From an uncultured bacterium (GTDB lineage: Bacteria > Chloroflexota > Anaerolineae > J036 > Brachytrichaceae): a stretch of 64,000 nucleotides of DNA. A program made the translations under genes and the position numbers. A model generated the notes under the pieces. The model made no database searches and was not told the origin of the DNA. It saw nothing but the letters and a program-made list of their open reading frames with translations. The stretch spans positions 1-64,000 of the forward strand of contig CAIXPS010000084.1 of NCBI GenBank assembly GCA_903921365.1, given 5' to 3'. This document shows, piece after piece, positions 8,859 to 18,051 of this stretch (its first letter is position 1; each line of letters starts with the position of its first letter).

Positions 8859-9971
8859 TTAACGCCTGGAAGCCCGCTCTCCTATGGCGCGATACCATCC
8901 CAGCTCTTTCGCCGCATCATACATCGCGACGGCGTTTTCCGTCGGCGTGTTGTCCTGGATGGAATGGGTGGGCGACAGCATGTAGCTGCTGGTGGGCATC
9001 ATAACGTCGAGGGTGTCCTGCACGTCCTGGCGAACCTGCGCCGGCGTGCCATAGGCCAGCGCCCCTGCCGTTGAGATGCAGCCGTGGAACGACAGCCGCC
9101 CGCCGAAGTGCTGTGCCAGGTATTCGGGCGACATATCTTTGGCCTCGGGCTGCAGCGTGTCCACCGCGTCGATGCCCATGTCGATAAAGTCCTCATAGGC
9201 CCAGCTCGACGAGCCGCAGGTGTGGATCATGGGCTTCGCGCCGTAGGCTTTCGCAAGGTCCACCAGCACTTGATAACGCGGGCGCACGTGCTTCTTGAAC
9301 ACTCGCATCGAGATCATTTGCGACTTCTGCGTGCCCAGGTCCTCTCCCAGCCAGAAAATGTCGATGCGCCCCCCGGCCGCATCAAGGATGCGCTCGGCGA
9401 CGGCAGCCTGTGCGGCGAAGCGGCGGTCAGCCAGCAGTAGGCCGGCCGGTTCGTCCGTCTGCAGGTCGATCAGGGTTTGCTCCATTCCCCGCAGAAAGCC
9501 GTTGCCGTTGATCAAGTCTCCGAAGCAGTGCACATACAGCGCGTAGTGGTCGAAGCGCCGGCACTCGTTGCCCACACCAGTGTAGTCGAAGTCGTCGGGG
9601 TTTGGCATCGGCCAGCGCGCCACCTGCTCCTCGTCGGCGTCCCTGAGCGGGAAGTCGCAGAAATCCATGTAACCGCCGGACGAGTGCTCGATCCAGCGCG
9701 TGTGGATACCCCACAGTGGGTCGACGCTGACGCCAGGCTGCTCCGCATGCAGTCGCTGCCCGCGATAGGGCGCACCGATGCCGCGCAGGTCGACCCACAG
9801 CGCTTGACGCAGCCCTTCGTCGTCGTCGGGCGCCAGGCCGAAGTGCTGCTTCAGCCGCTCGTCGATGCCGGGGTTGTACAGGTAATCGATCGGGACACGG
9901 TCGGCCGGGACGCGCTGGAATGCCCGCAGCACCCGCTCGCGCGACGTCATGGTTTCCTTATCATGCAACAT
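8859..9971 (-). CDS. URO-D-fold protein (MtaA/CmuA-like)
   Basis: A protein of about 370 residues of the uroporphyrinogen decarboxylase superfamily. It opens with MTSRERVLRAFQ and DRVPIDY, as do many members that are not heme enzymes. It has IHTCGSSS (near residue 245), an H-x-C-G site like the zinc ligands of the methyltransferases MtaA and CmuA, so methyl transfer is more likely than heme synthesis. The start may instead be the ATG at 9950. It follows another URO-D gene by 30 bases and belongs to an MFS-URO-D-URO-D operon. The substrate is unknown. Confidence 0.85.
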   Translation of the reverse strand: MLHDKETMTSRERVLRAFQRVPADRVPIDYLYNPGIDERLKQHFGLAPDDDEGLRQALWVDLRGIGAPYRGQRLHAEQPGVSVDPLWGIHTRWIEHSSGGYMDFCDFPLRDADEEQVARWPMPNPDDFDYTGVGNECRRFDHYALYVHCFGDLINGNGFLRGMEQTLIDLQTDEPAGLLLADRRFAAQAAVAERILDAAGGRIDIFWLGEDLGTQKSQMISMRVFKKHVRPRYQVLVDLAKAYGAKPMIHTCGSSSWAYEDFIDMGIDAVDTLQPEAKDMSPEYLAQHFGGRLSFHGCISTAGALAYGTPAQVRQDVQDTLDVMMPTSSYMLSPTHSIQDNTPTENAVAMYDAAKELGWYRAIGERASRR

Positions 9972-10001
9972 GTTGAACCATCCTTGAAAGGGGCTGCTGG
10001 C

Positions 10002-11237
10002 TTACCCGCCAGCGACCTGCATGGCGACTTCGGCCCATTTGAACAGCCGCTGCGGCTCGTAGCGCACGGTGCTGATGTCCTTCAGGATGAACTCCAGCGG
10101 GCAGCCATGCTTGTCACAGACTTGGCGGGTGGACATCAGGTCTTCGCGAATATTCTCAGGATCAAAGGTATCCCATGCCAGCAGCGCCGGGCTCGGCTTG
10201 CGTGAATACACGAAGTGGCTGCCAATCTCGGCGGCGCCGCGTTCCTGGTTCACCCAGGGACTCATGGACACCTTGCGCACGTTGGGGAGCATTCGCACCT
10301 CGTTCATCTTGCCATCCAGCGGATCGCAGCAGCCATAGTAGACCAGGCCGAACCGCGCGCATAGGCGGCTGGCATAGTCCACCTCAAAATCCTTGAACAT
10401 GCGCGGCGACACGGTGGCAAACATCTGCGCCAGTCCCATCATCCAGATGTCCTTCGCGCGGGGGCGCTCCGGGTCGTAGCCGGGAGCAGGCAATTCGTCA
10501 GTCCATGCGCCGGTGCAGTGGATCAGGCTTTGCGGCTGGCACAGCAGACCCTGCTCCTCCAGCTGATCCAGTATGGATAAGTAACCATCCGTGATGCGGC
10601 CAACCAGCTTATGCATAAACTCCGGTCGGTCGATGAGGGCGTAGCACGCGTTTTCAACGCCCATCCACGTGGCGATAGGATCCCACAAAGAGAGATTCAG
10701 ATCTGCGCCCACTGGCCGGACTTCCAGCAGGCCGTCGAACAACTCATGCGCCACTGCCAAGCGGCGCGCGGTCTCGGCGGTGTCGTGTGAGATCACGGGC
10801 CGGTGTATCTTGTCCAGGTCGTCGTCCGTCTCAAACTGATTCATATACCGGTGTCCGATCACATCATTGGTGGGGTCGGACACCGCGGTTTCCTCGTGCA
10901 CGTTGATGCCAAACCCGATGCCGCGGATCGCCTTGGGCACGCGCATAAAGGGTTCGACGACCATGTCCACGGGGAAGTGTTCCCACTGAAACAGGATGCG
11001 CCGGAGCTGTTCCTCGTGCGCGCGACACTCAGGGTCTGTGCAACGCAGGATCAATTCATCGCCAAGGGGCATCTCATTCCAACAGACCTGGTCGATCATC
11101 ACCATGGGCCGTTCGGGGCGGCGGGCGTTCAGTTTGCGCCACAGCGCGCGCTTGTCCTCTTGCACTGGCAACGCAGCGATTTCCGCCACACGTGTGGCCA
11201 GCCCTCGCACAATGGTGACATCTTGTTGGGTGATCAT
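10002..11237 (-). CDS. URO-D-fold protein, long variant
   Basis: A 411-residue protein related to the URO-D superfamily but divergent. The N-terminus (DVTIVRGLATRVAEIA) forms an extra helix. LIHCTGAWTDE (about residue 245) aligns with the HxCG region of the other members but reads H-C-T-G, so the metal-ligand pattern differs. The ATG at 11237 has GGAGG 9 bases before it. Position between an MFS transporter (73-base gap) and a second URO-D gene (30-base gap) suggests these three proteins handle one imported compound. A paired subunit role with the downstream gene is possible. Confidence 0.75.
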   Translation of the reverse strand: MITQQDVTIVRGLATRVAEIAALPVQEDKRALWRKLNARRPERPMVMIDQVCWNEMPLGDELILRCTDPECRAHEEQLRRILFQWEHFPVDMVVEPFMRVPKAIRGIGFGINVHEETAVSDPTNDVIGHRYMNQFETDDDLDKIHRPVISHDTAETARRLAVAHELFDGLLEVRPVGADLNLSLWDPIATWMGVENACYALIDRPEFMHKLVGRITDGYLSILDQLEEQGLLCQPQSLIHCTGAWTDELPAPGYDPERPRAKDIWMMGLAQMFATVSPRMFKDFEVDYASRLCARFGLVYYGCCDPLDGKMNEVRMLPNVRKVSMSPWVNQERGAAEIGSHFVYSRKPSPALLAWDTFDPENIREDLMSTRQVCDKHGCPLEFILKDISTVRYEPQRLFKWAEVAMQVAGG

Positions 11238-11310
11238 ATGTTAAGTCCTCCATGAACTCTTGCAACGACATGACTGCTACGATCGATTATAGTGAAAATC
11301 GTCCAGGTTG

Positions 11311-12540
11311 CTAATCGGAGATATTTGACCCGACATCGAAACGAGATGGCCGTGGGACAATCCTGCGCGCACTGAGCCGGATCAGCACGAACGAGGCCGC
11401 CGCCAAGACCAATACCACGCTGTACGCGGTGCGGATGCCAACCGAATCTGCCAGCTGCCCAAGCACCAGTGGCAGGACAAGAATCGCGATTCCCGACGCC
11501 AGTGTTGCGCCCGCGCTGGCCTGGACGGTGTTTCCACCCGATGCGCCCAGCGCCAGCGACAGGTTCAGCGGGAACTGGCAGGCCACGCCAACACCGGTGA
11601 TAAACAACCCGGCAATCACCAACCCCGCTGCGCCAGCGCTCCAATACAACACAAAACCGGCTGCGCAAAGGAGCAACGAGGCGGTGACGACCTGATACGA
11701 GGTGAAACGCAACAGCAAACGACTGCCGATGACTCTCCCGATGATGATTCCCGCCAGGAATACGGTAAGTGCTTGCGCCGCTGCGGCCTTCGGCAAACCA
11801 ACCACTTTCTCCAGGTAATCGGCGCACCATGAGAGCATGCAATATTCAATCGCCACCGAGAAAAAGATGCCCAGCCAGAATATCCAATAACGCCGGGGAA
11901 GCCTGGCGCTGGTTTGAGCCGGCTGACCCGCGGTTGTCTGTGGCGCTCCTGACTTTGCCGGCAGTGACACGCCCATAAAGGCCGTTTTACCCATCACCAG
12001 AAACAATACAAGCGCCGCCAGCAGCGGAATGACCAACGCGAAACGCCAACCCAGCAGCGAATAAGAAAACCAGCCAATCATCAACGGCGCCACGGCACTG
12101 GATATCGAGGCGACCAGGGTTGACTCCGATAACGCGATCGAACGGTTGTCGCCGTGTTCGTCAGATAATCCCGCTGGAATCACGGCCAGCATCAGGCACC
12201 CCATGACGCCCATCATGAACGAGGCGCTGATCGTCAGCCACGCCATGCTCGCGGCGATCAAAACCAATCCGCTGGCCCCCATTCCGAGCATGCCCAGCCA
12301 TAGCACCCCCCTGCGGCCCAGCCGCCCGACGACGATGTGTCCAATCAGGCTGGCTATGATCATACCGATGGCATAGGCGCTGAAATGCAGGCTGCTGACC
12401 GTATACGAAAGAGCGAGCTCTGCTTTTAAAAATGGCGTGACCGGCCCGAGGCAGTTGACTATGTAGCCAAAAACGGCGTAGGCCAGATAGAGCAACCAGG
12501 TATGGCGTGTGCGGTGGAAGGTTTTCGGCACGAAGGACAT
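11311..12540 (-). CDS. MFS transporter
   Basis: A 409-residue inner-membrane protein with about 12 hydrophobic segments in two halves and a short central loop (residues 180-215) rich in Pro, Gln and Thr. GRLGRRGVLWLG is the loop 2-3 signature of the major facilitator superfamily. It is the first gene of an apparent operon with two URO-D-fold proteins, so it may import their substrate. A 303-bp piece of this gene is duplicated at 19420-19722. The sequence is more GC-rich than the exporter operon just upstream. Confidence 0.88.
   Translation of the reverse strand: MSFVPKTFHRTRHTWLLYLAYAVFGYIVNCLGPVTPFLKAELALSYTVSSLHFSAYAIGMIIASLIGHIVVGRLGRRGVLWLGMLGMGASGLVLIAASMAWLTISASFMMGVMGCLMLAVIPAGLSDEHGDNRSIALSESTLVASISSAVAPLMIGWFSYSLLGWRFALVIPLLAALVLFLVMGKTAFMGVSLPAKSGAPQTTAGQPAQTSARLPRRYWIFWLGIFFSVAIEYCMLSWCADYLEKVVGLPKAAAAQALTVFLAGIIIGRVIGSRLLLRFTSYQVVTASLLLCAAGFVLYWSAGAAGLVIAGLFITGVGVACQFPLNLSLALGASGGNTVQASAGATLASGIAILVLPLVLGQLADSVGIRTAYSVVLVLAAASFVLIRLSARRIVPRPSRFDVGSNISD
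11600..11902. repeat. Segmental repeat, copy A (inside MFS gene)
   Basis: This 303-bp segment recurs at 19420-19722 in the same orientation, at a constant offset of 7820 bases, with no gaps and 8 differences that I counted (about 97 percent identical). Copy A lies within the intact MFS gene and is probably the source. Confidence 0.95.
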
Positions 12541-12569
12541 CCCTGAGTCAAGCGTAATCTACTTTGAGT

Positions 12570-13259
12570 TTACTTAATTCTAATTTTTACCGTTGCGTTC
12601 GTGCCGATGATAGCTGCAAGATCCACGTTATCGACCAGCTTGATTTTGACAGGGATCAACTGGGTTACCTTGGTATAAGTGCCAGAGGTTGTAAAGCTGG
12701 TTGCTGAACTTGTGAGTTTTGTCGAGGTTATAGTATCGACATCTTCGACATAACCGTTAAAATCCCTGCCAAACGCATCCAGTGAAACTGACACGCTCTG
12801 CCCCACATGTATTTTTAAAATATCCGTTTCTTCCACATTCGCCGTAATATACATATCCGATGTCTTTGCTACAACCATTACGACATCCGATGTGTTTGCA
12901 TAGTCTCCTTGTTGCATTTTGACAGCAATCACTGTGCCATCGATGGGCGATGTTATGTAAGGCCCATTATCCACTCGCGCAAGCACCTGTCCCGCTGTTA
13001 CCTTTTCACTTTGATAGGCGTCCATTTTTATCAGTTGTCCGCGAGCGGTTGCCGTAAGCTGGTAAATCGTCGTGTCCACCTTGGCATTGTCTGTCTGGTA
13101 ATAGAAATTACCTTCGTAAATAAAGTACCCTGCCAAACCTAAGCCGGCAAGAAAGATCACAATTACAGCAGCGATAACCATCGGTTTACTGATCTTCCGG
13201 TTTGCCGTTTTGGGCGTGAAATCCTCTACAAATTCGCCCGTTTTTTCTTTAGTTGCCAT
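12570..13259 (-). CDS. HlyD-type membrane fusion (periplasmic adaptor) protein
   Basis: A 229-residue protein with one N-terminal membrane segment (MVIAAVIVIFLAGLGLAGYF) and an extracytoplasmic biotinyl-lipoyl-like beta domain (VLARVDNGPYITSPIDGTV), followed by a beta-barrel portion. It lacks the long coiled coil of classical HlyD. It overlaps the upstream ABC gene by 11 bases, so it is translated in step with it. Likely role: an adaptor helping the ABC pair export its substrate across the outer layers. The DNA looks AT-rich like the two ABC genes. Confidence 0.85.
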   Translation of the reverse strand: MATKEKTGEFVEDFTPKTANRKISKPMVIAAVIVIFLAGLGLAGYFIYEGNFYYQTDNAKVDTTIYQLTATARGQLIKMDAYQSEKVTAGQVLARVDNGPYITSPIDGTVIAVKMQQGDYANTSDVVMVVAKTSDMYITANVEETDILKIHVGQSVSVSLDAFGRDFNGYVEDVDTITSTKLTSSATSFTTSGTYTKVTQLIPVKIKLVDNVDLAAIIGTNATVKIRIK

Positions 13260-15081
13260 GGCCTATCACCTTTCTTTCGAATTGACTGTTGTACATTCCG
13301 GCGTAAAATCCACCCGCCGCAAGTAGTTCCACGTGATTCCCCTGTTCGATAATGTCACCGTTATTCAAAACGAGGATGAGATCGGCATTTTTGATCGTCG
13401 AAAGCCTGTGTGCAATAATAAAACTTGTCCTTCCTTTCATAAGCGCATCCATTGCCTTTTGTATCAATATTTCTGTGCGGGTGTCAATTGAGCTGGTCGC
13501 CTCGTCGAGAATCAAAATCTTCGGATCCGCAAGGATAACGCGGGCAATTGTCAATAATTGCTTTTGCCCCTGTGAGATATTGTCCGACTCTTCGTTCATG
13601 ATGGTATCGTACCCCTGCGGCAGTGTCCGGATGAATTCGTCGCAGTGGGCTGCCTTCGCAGCAGCAACGACCTGCTCCCGTGTGGCGCCGAAAGTCCCAT
13701 AACGGATGTTATTGAGAATTGAAGCGTTATACAGCCACGTATCCTGCAGTACCATGCCGAATACAGACCGCAATTCGTTCCTTGAATAATCGTGGATGCT
13801 GGACCCATCTATCTTGATATCGCCACTGTTGATATCATAAAAACGCATTAATAATTTCACAATCGTCGATTTTCCCGCGCCTGTTGGGCCGACAATTGCC
13901 ACCTTTTCTCCTTGGCGGATCGAGGCTGAAAAGTCGTGGATAATTGGCTTATTGGGATCATAGCCGAAAGCCATATGTTCAAACGACACATCACCTGAAA
14001 CCTTGCTTGCAGATGCAAGACCCGGGTCGGGGCTCTCTTCTGGTTCATCGAGAAACTCAAACACACGTTCCGATGCTGCGATGGTCTGCTGGAGTGTATT
14101 GGATATTGACGCAAGCTGTGTGATGGGTTGAGTGAAATTTCTCATATACTGGATGAACGATTGGATATCGCCTATTTCAATAATCTTTTTCACCGCCAGG
14201 TACCCACCCAGAATGCAAACAACGACATAGCCGACGTTGCCAACAAACTGCATCATCGGCTGCATGATGCTTGTAAAAAACTGCGACTTCCATGCACTAT
14301 CGCTAAGCATTTCGTTGATCTCGTGGAAGCGTTCAATCGAATCAGCTTGTTGGTTGAAGGCCTGGACAATGGTGTGTCCGCCGTACATCTCTTCCACATG
14401 CCCGTTCATTTTGCCGAGTGACTGCTGCTGTGCCCTGAAGAACTGCTGAGATGTCTTGAGGACCGCGCCAATGAGTCCAAATGACATCGACACCACAAAA
14501 ACTGCCACCACTGTCATCAGCAGGTTAATGCTCACCATCATCGCAATGACGCCGACAACGGTGGCAACGGAGGTGATGATCTGAGAAAGGCTTTGGTTCA
14601 GCGTCTGGCTAATCGTATCAACATCATTCGTAATCCTTGACAGGATCTCGCCGTGCGTGGTGGTATCGTAAAACTTAAGCGGCAGATGGCTGATTTTCTG
14701 ATCGATTTTTTTACGCAGATTGTAGGTGACCTCCATGGAAACGCCGGACATAATGAAGCCTTGTGCATACGAAAACGCCGTCGAGATAGAATACAGGGCT
14801 ATCAAGAGCAAAATAAGCCTGCCTATATAGGCAAAATCCATATACAGCCCTGTCCGCATATAAAAGGAGATCAGCCCTTCGGCGAGCTTGGTGGTCACAT
14901 TGCCCAGCAGCTTCGGGCCTACAATGGAGAAAATAGACGACAAGGCGGCAAAAATCATCACAATGATGATCTTCACTCGATAGGGCTCCAGATAGTCCAC
15001 GAGGGTTTTGAGCGTTTTTCGCGAATCCCTTGCCTTTGCTCCCTGGACGTTAAAATTGGAATTAGGCCTGATCAAGCTCAT
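13249..15081 (-). CDS. Heterodimeric ABC exporter, catalytic half
   Basis: A 610-residue exporter half with six membrane segments (residues about 35-330) and an ATPase domain: Walker A GPTGAGKSTIVKLL, signature ISQGQKQLL, Walker B ILILDEATSSID with the catalytic Glu. The SQGQ signature and canonical Glu are typical of the competent subunit of heterodimers such as TM288, LmrD and BmrD. The start at 15081 overlaps the upstream partner by 20 bases; an open frame continues further upstream but is out of place there. It pairs with the gene at 15062-16798. Drugs, lipids or peptides are possible substrates. Confidence 0.9.
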   Translation of the reverse strand: MSLIRPNSNFNVQGAKARDSRKTLKTLVDYLEPYRVKIIIVMIFAALSSIFSIVGPKLLGNVTTKLAEGLISFYMRTGLYMDFAYIGRLILLLIALYSISTAFSYAQGFIMSGVSMEVTYNLRKKIDQKISHLPLKFYDTTTHGEILSRITNDVDTISQTLNQSLSQIITSVATVVGVIAMMVSINLLMTVVAVFVVSMSFGLIGAVLKTSQQFFRAQQQSLGKMNGHVEEMYGGHTIVQAFNQQADSIERFHEINEMLSDSAWKSQFFTSIMQPMMQFVGNVGYVVVCILGGYLAVKKIIEIGDIQSFIQYMRNFTQPITQLASISNTLQQTIAASERVFEFLDEPEESPDPGLASASKVSGDVSFEHMAFGYDPNKPIIHDFSASIRQGEKVAIVGPTGAGKSTIVKLLMRFYDINSGDIKIDGSSIHDYSRNELRSVFGMVLQDTWLYNASILNNIRYGTFGATREQVVAAAKAAHCDEFIRTLPQGYDTIMNEESDNISQGQKQLLTIARVILADPKILILDEATSSIDTRTEILIQKAMDALMKGRTSFIIAHRLSTIKNADLILVLNNGDIIEQGNHVELLAAGGFYAGMYNSQFERKVIGHGN

Positions 15082-16798
15082 CCTCGGAAAGTTGCGACTG
15101 GGCAATTTCACGGTAGACTTCACAATTATGAAGAAGCTCGCGGTGTGTACCGCGACCGACAATTTCGCCATCTTCGAGCACGATAATCTGGTTTGCAGAA
15201 AGGATGGTGCCCACGCGCTGCGCTATGATCAACAACGTGCTCCCGCCCGTCTCTCGGTGAAGTGCCTCGCGCAGGGTGGCGTCAGTTTTCATGTCAAGGG
15301 CCGAGAAAGTATCGTCGAATATATATATAGGCGCGTTTTTAACCAAGGCCCTCGCAATTGACAGCCGCTGTTTCTGTCCGCCCGATAAATTTGATCCGCC
15401 CTGTGCAACATGCGCGTCGTATCCATCAGCCATGGTTAAGATGAATTCCTCCGCCTGGGCGATACGCGCCGCGCGTTTCATGTTGTCAAAGGTGGATCTG
15501 CTATCCGCATACAGCAGGTTGGATTTGATCGTTCCGGAGAACAGCATGCTTTTCTGAGGAACGTAACCAATTTTATCGCGCAGATCGCTGCGTGTCATAT
15601 CCCGTATATCGACTCCGTCTAACAGGATACGCCCCTCGGTAACATCGTAAAAGCGGATCAACAGGTTCGTCAGGGTCGATTTACCGCTCCCCGTGACACC
15701 GATAAATGCGGTGGTTTCCCCGTGTTTGGCTCTAAAGCTGATATTCTTAAGCACCGGCTGATCGCTTCCGGGATAGCAGAAGGTCACGTTTTCATATTCA
15801 ATGTCTGGCACAAAATCTGCCCTTGGCCGAAGCGCATTTTTCTTGTCTTTAACCACCGTGCCAGTTTCAAGAACCTCTTTGATTCTGTTTGCGCTGACCG
15901 TTGCGCGTGGAATCAGGATAAACATAATGGAAAGCATCAGAAACGCCATAATAATCTGCATGGCATACTGCATAAATGCCATCATCTTCCCGATATCAAT
16001 CGCCATAGCTGCAATTTGCTGCGCACCGATCCACACAATCAGCACGGTTGTAACGTTCATGATAAACATCATGGTCGGCATCATGATCGTCATGGCGCGA
16101 TTTATATAAAGATTGTTTTCCGTAAGCGACCTGTTTGCATCGTCGAACCTGGCCTCTTCAAACTTCTGGGAATTAAAGGCGCGGATTACGAGCAAACCCT
16201 CCAGGTTTTCCCGGCTGATGAGGTTCACTTTATCCACAAGCAATTGCATCTTCCGCATTTTTGGCATCACCAGCGTGAAGAGGAGGATGATTAGCATCAC
16301 CAGCGCCAGAACCGCCCCGACAATTGTCCAGGATAAGGTGCGGCTTTCCGATACGGCCTTGAACGCGCCGCCAGTGCCCATTATGGCCGCATAAAACAGC
16401 ATGCGCACAAGCAGGACAATCAGCAACTGGATCTGCGTGATATCATTGGTGGTTCTGGTGATCAAACTTGCGGGCGAAAATTTGTCGAGTTCAGGGTTCG
16501 AAAAAGTCTGTACTCTCTTGAATACATCCGCTCTCATATCGCGGGCAGTAAATGCCGCAATCCGAGCCGCAAAATACCCGACTGCGATGGAACACGCAGC
16601 GCCAAGTAAGGTTATTAGAAGCATCTTGATGCCGGTTTGCACGATAAAACTGACGTTCCCATTAATCACGCCAGTATTCACAATATCCGACATATAATCC
16701 GGCAGGGAAAGGTCGCAGATTGCCTGAACTACCAGAAGCACCAGGGCTCCAAATAACATGCCGCTATATTCCAACATGTATTCTATTACGATGATCAT
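15062..16798 (-). CDS. Heterodimeric ABC exporter, degenerate-site half
   Basis: A 578-residue exporter half: six membrane segments, Walker A GVTGSGKSTLTNLL, signature LSGGQKQRL, and Walker B IYIFDDTFSALD in which Asp replaces the catalytic Glu. Such a degenerate site is the hallmark of the first subunit of TM287/288, LmrCD and BmrCD-type exporters. The start ATG overlaps the stop of a small upstream ORF as ATGA, so translation is probably coupled. Base composition is lower in GC than the flanking genes, which suggests acquisition, possibly from Firmicutes. Confidence 0.9.
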   Translation of the reverse strand: MIIVIEYMLEYSGMLFGALVLLVVQAICDLSLPDYMSDIVNTGVINGNVSFIVQTGIKMLLITLLGAACSIAVGYFAARIAAFTARDMRADVFKRVQTFSNPELDKFSPASLITRTTNDITQIQLLIVLLVRMLFYAAIMGTGGAFKAVSESRTLSWTIVGAVLALVMLIILLFTLVMPKMRKMQLLVDKVNLISRENLEGLLVIRAFNSQKFEEARFDDANRSLTENNLYINRAMTIMMPTMMFIMNVTTVLIVWIGAQQIAAMAIDIGKMMAFMQYAMQIIMAFLMLSIMFILIPRATVSANRIKEVLETGTVVKDKKNALRPRADFVPDIEYENVTFCYPGSDQPVLKNISFRAKHGETTAFIGVTGSGKSTLTNLLIRFYDVTEGRILLDGVDIRDMTRSDLRDKIGYVPQKSMLFSGTIKSNLLYADSRSTFDNMKRAARIAQAEEFILTMADGYDAHVAQGGSNLSGGQKQRLSIARALVKNAPIYIFDDTFSALDMKTDATLREALHRETGGSTLLIIAQRVGTILSANQIIVLEDGEIVGRGTHRELLHNCEVYREIAQSQLSEDELDQA

Positions 16799-16983
16799 TT
16801 GCGCTGAGCCCTTTTATTATATAGATTGGATATACCAATACCTTCGCCAATTATGGGCTGGCGACAGGCTGTAACTGCGGGTGAATAGCACTCAACTGGG
16901 CAATACGGTATCACGATGACTGGCGCAGGCAAGAATAACGCTATCGTGGCGGCATTGGTAACTGCGTTTGCTGTAACATTCAT
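16795..16983 (-). CDS. Small ORF coupled to ABC exporter (62 aa, possible peptide)
   Basis: A 62-codon ORF beginning at the ATG at 16983 (GGAAG 5 bases upstream) and ending in the ATGA overlap with the exporter gene. It has an Ala/Val/Thr-rich start, a hydrophobic run (IALFLPAPVIVI) and then three cysteines in PYCPVECYSPAVTAC, ending in a basic tail. I recognise no family. It could be a small exported peptide, a leader peptide that couples translation, or chance coding. In Firmicutes this place is usually held by a MarR regulator. Confidence 0.4.
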   Translation of the reverse strand: MNVTANAVTNAATIALFLPAPVIVIPYCPVECYSPAVTACRQPIIGEGIGISNLYNKRAQRK

Positions 16984-17117
16984 GAAGTCTTCCAAGCCCT
17001 AGTACTGCTTGGCATCGCGGAAGTTAAACTCAATTAGCGTCCATTTTATCATTGTTTGGGTGATTCTGAGTACATTTTATAAACCAGATAACCACCGCCC
17101 AGCAAAACCTGACGCGC

Positions 17118-17948
17118 CTAGACGATATAGGCGATGCCCACAGTGCCAGGCCCCAGGTGTGTGGCGATGACCGGGCCCGCCTCGATCAGCAGCGGGTCGC
17201 GGATCGTCTTCTCGTTCATCGTGCTGACCATCAGGTCGCGCCCAAGCGCTTCAGCGCCCGCGTGCATAAAACACACTTGCGGCTCAGCCTGGTCGCGCAG
17301 ATCGGCGAGTGCGATTTCGCGCAGGCGTGCCACGGCCTTAGGTGTGGTGCGCACCCGCTCCAACGGTTCGATCTTGCCATTTTTCACTGTGATGATGGGT
17401 TTGAACTGCACCGTCCCGCTATCGAGCGCTTGTGCGGCGCCGACGCGCCCGCCCCGCTGCAGGCTTTCCAGCGATTCCAGCGCAAAGTTCAGCCGCGTGC
17501 GCGGCACGAGCGACTCGATGCGCTCCTTGATATCGCGCGCGGAGGCGCCGCTGCGCGCCATGCGCGCGGCCTCGGCCAGCAACAACGTCATGCCGGCGTT
17601 CAGACTGCGGCTGTCAATGACGGTGATGTCACCGTTCACCATAGGGCACGCCGCCTCGGCTGAGGCGATGGTGCCGGATAGGGAGCGCGAGATGTGAATC
17701 GAGACGATGGGGTCGCCCTTGAACTGCTCGTAGATTTCGACGAAGTCGCCCACCGAAGGTTGAGAGGTAGTGGGGAAATTGGGGTTCTCCTTCAACAAGG
17801 TGAGAAATTGCTGGCGGCCCAACGTCACACCGTCCACATAGGAATCGTTGCCAAAACGGACGTGCAGGTGGGCAATCGCATCGATGCCGATCTGGCTGGC
17901 CTGCTCTGGCGTGAGATCACAGGTGGAGTCGGTCACAATTCGTACCAT
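17118..17948 (-). CDS. DegV family fatty-acid-binding protein
   Basis: A 276-residue cytoplasmic protein of the DegV/FakB family. It starts with VRIVTDSTCDLTPEQASQIG, the family signature, and has TTSQPSVGDF and SRSLSGT, the loops that hold the lipid carboxylate. Known members present fatty acids to the kinase FakA; no fakA lies here. The ATG at 17948 has GGAGG 7 bases before it. It stands alone, with a gap of about 120 bases to the exporter operon. Confidence 0.93.
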   Translation of the reverse strand: MVRIVTDSTCDLTPEQASQIGIDAIAHLHVRFGNDSYVDGVTLGRQQFLTLLKENPNFPTTSQPSVGDFVEIYEQFKGDPIVSIHISRSLSGTIASAEAACPMVNGDITVIDSRSLNAGMTLLLAEAARMARSGASARDIKERIESLVPRTRLNFALESLESLQRGGRVGAAQALDSGTVQFKPIITVKNGKIEPLERVRTTPKAVARLREIALADLRDQAEPQVCFMHAGAEALGRDLMVSTMNEKTIRDPLLIEAGPVIATHLGPGTVGIAYIV

Positions 17949-18051
17949 AGGAGAACCTCCGCTTGAATTTCATTTGCTAACACTGGCGAACACTCAAAGC
18001 TAGAACACCACTGCCGGACGGCAGATACTGTTAGACATCCAACTGAGTTTG

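Noticed and set aside
8859-9971. Calling this gene hemE
   Set aside because: The HxCG site, operon context and absence of heme genes fit the methyltransferase-like branch better than true uroporphyrinogen decarboxylase.
9477-10205. A 242-codon plus-strand ORF
   Set aside because: It lies antisense across two URO-D genes with clear motifs; GC-rich codon bias explains the long frame.
15082-15171. A 30-residue N-terminal extension of the catalytic ABC half
   Set aside because: It would lie wholly inside the upstream exporter gene, and the residues have no ABC exporter character.
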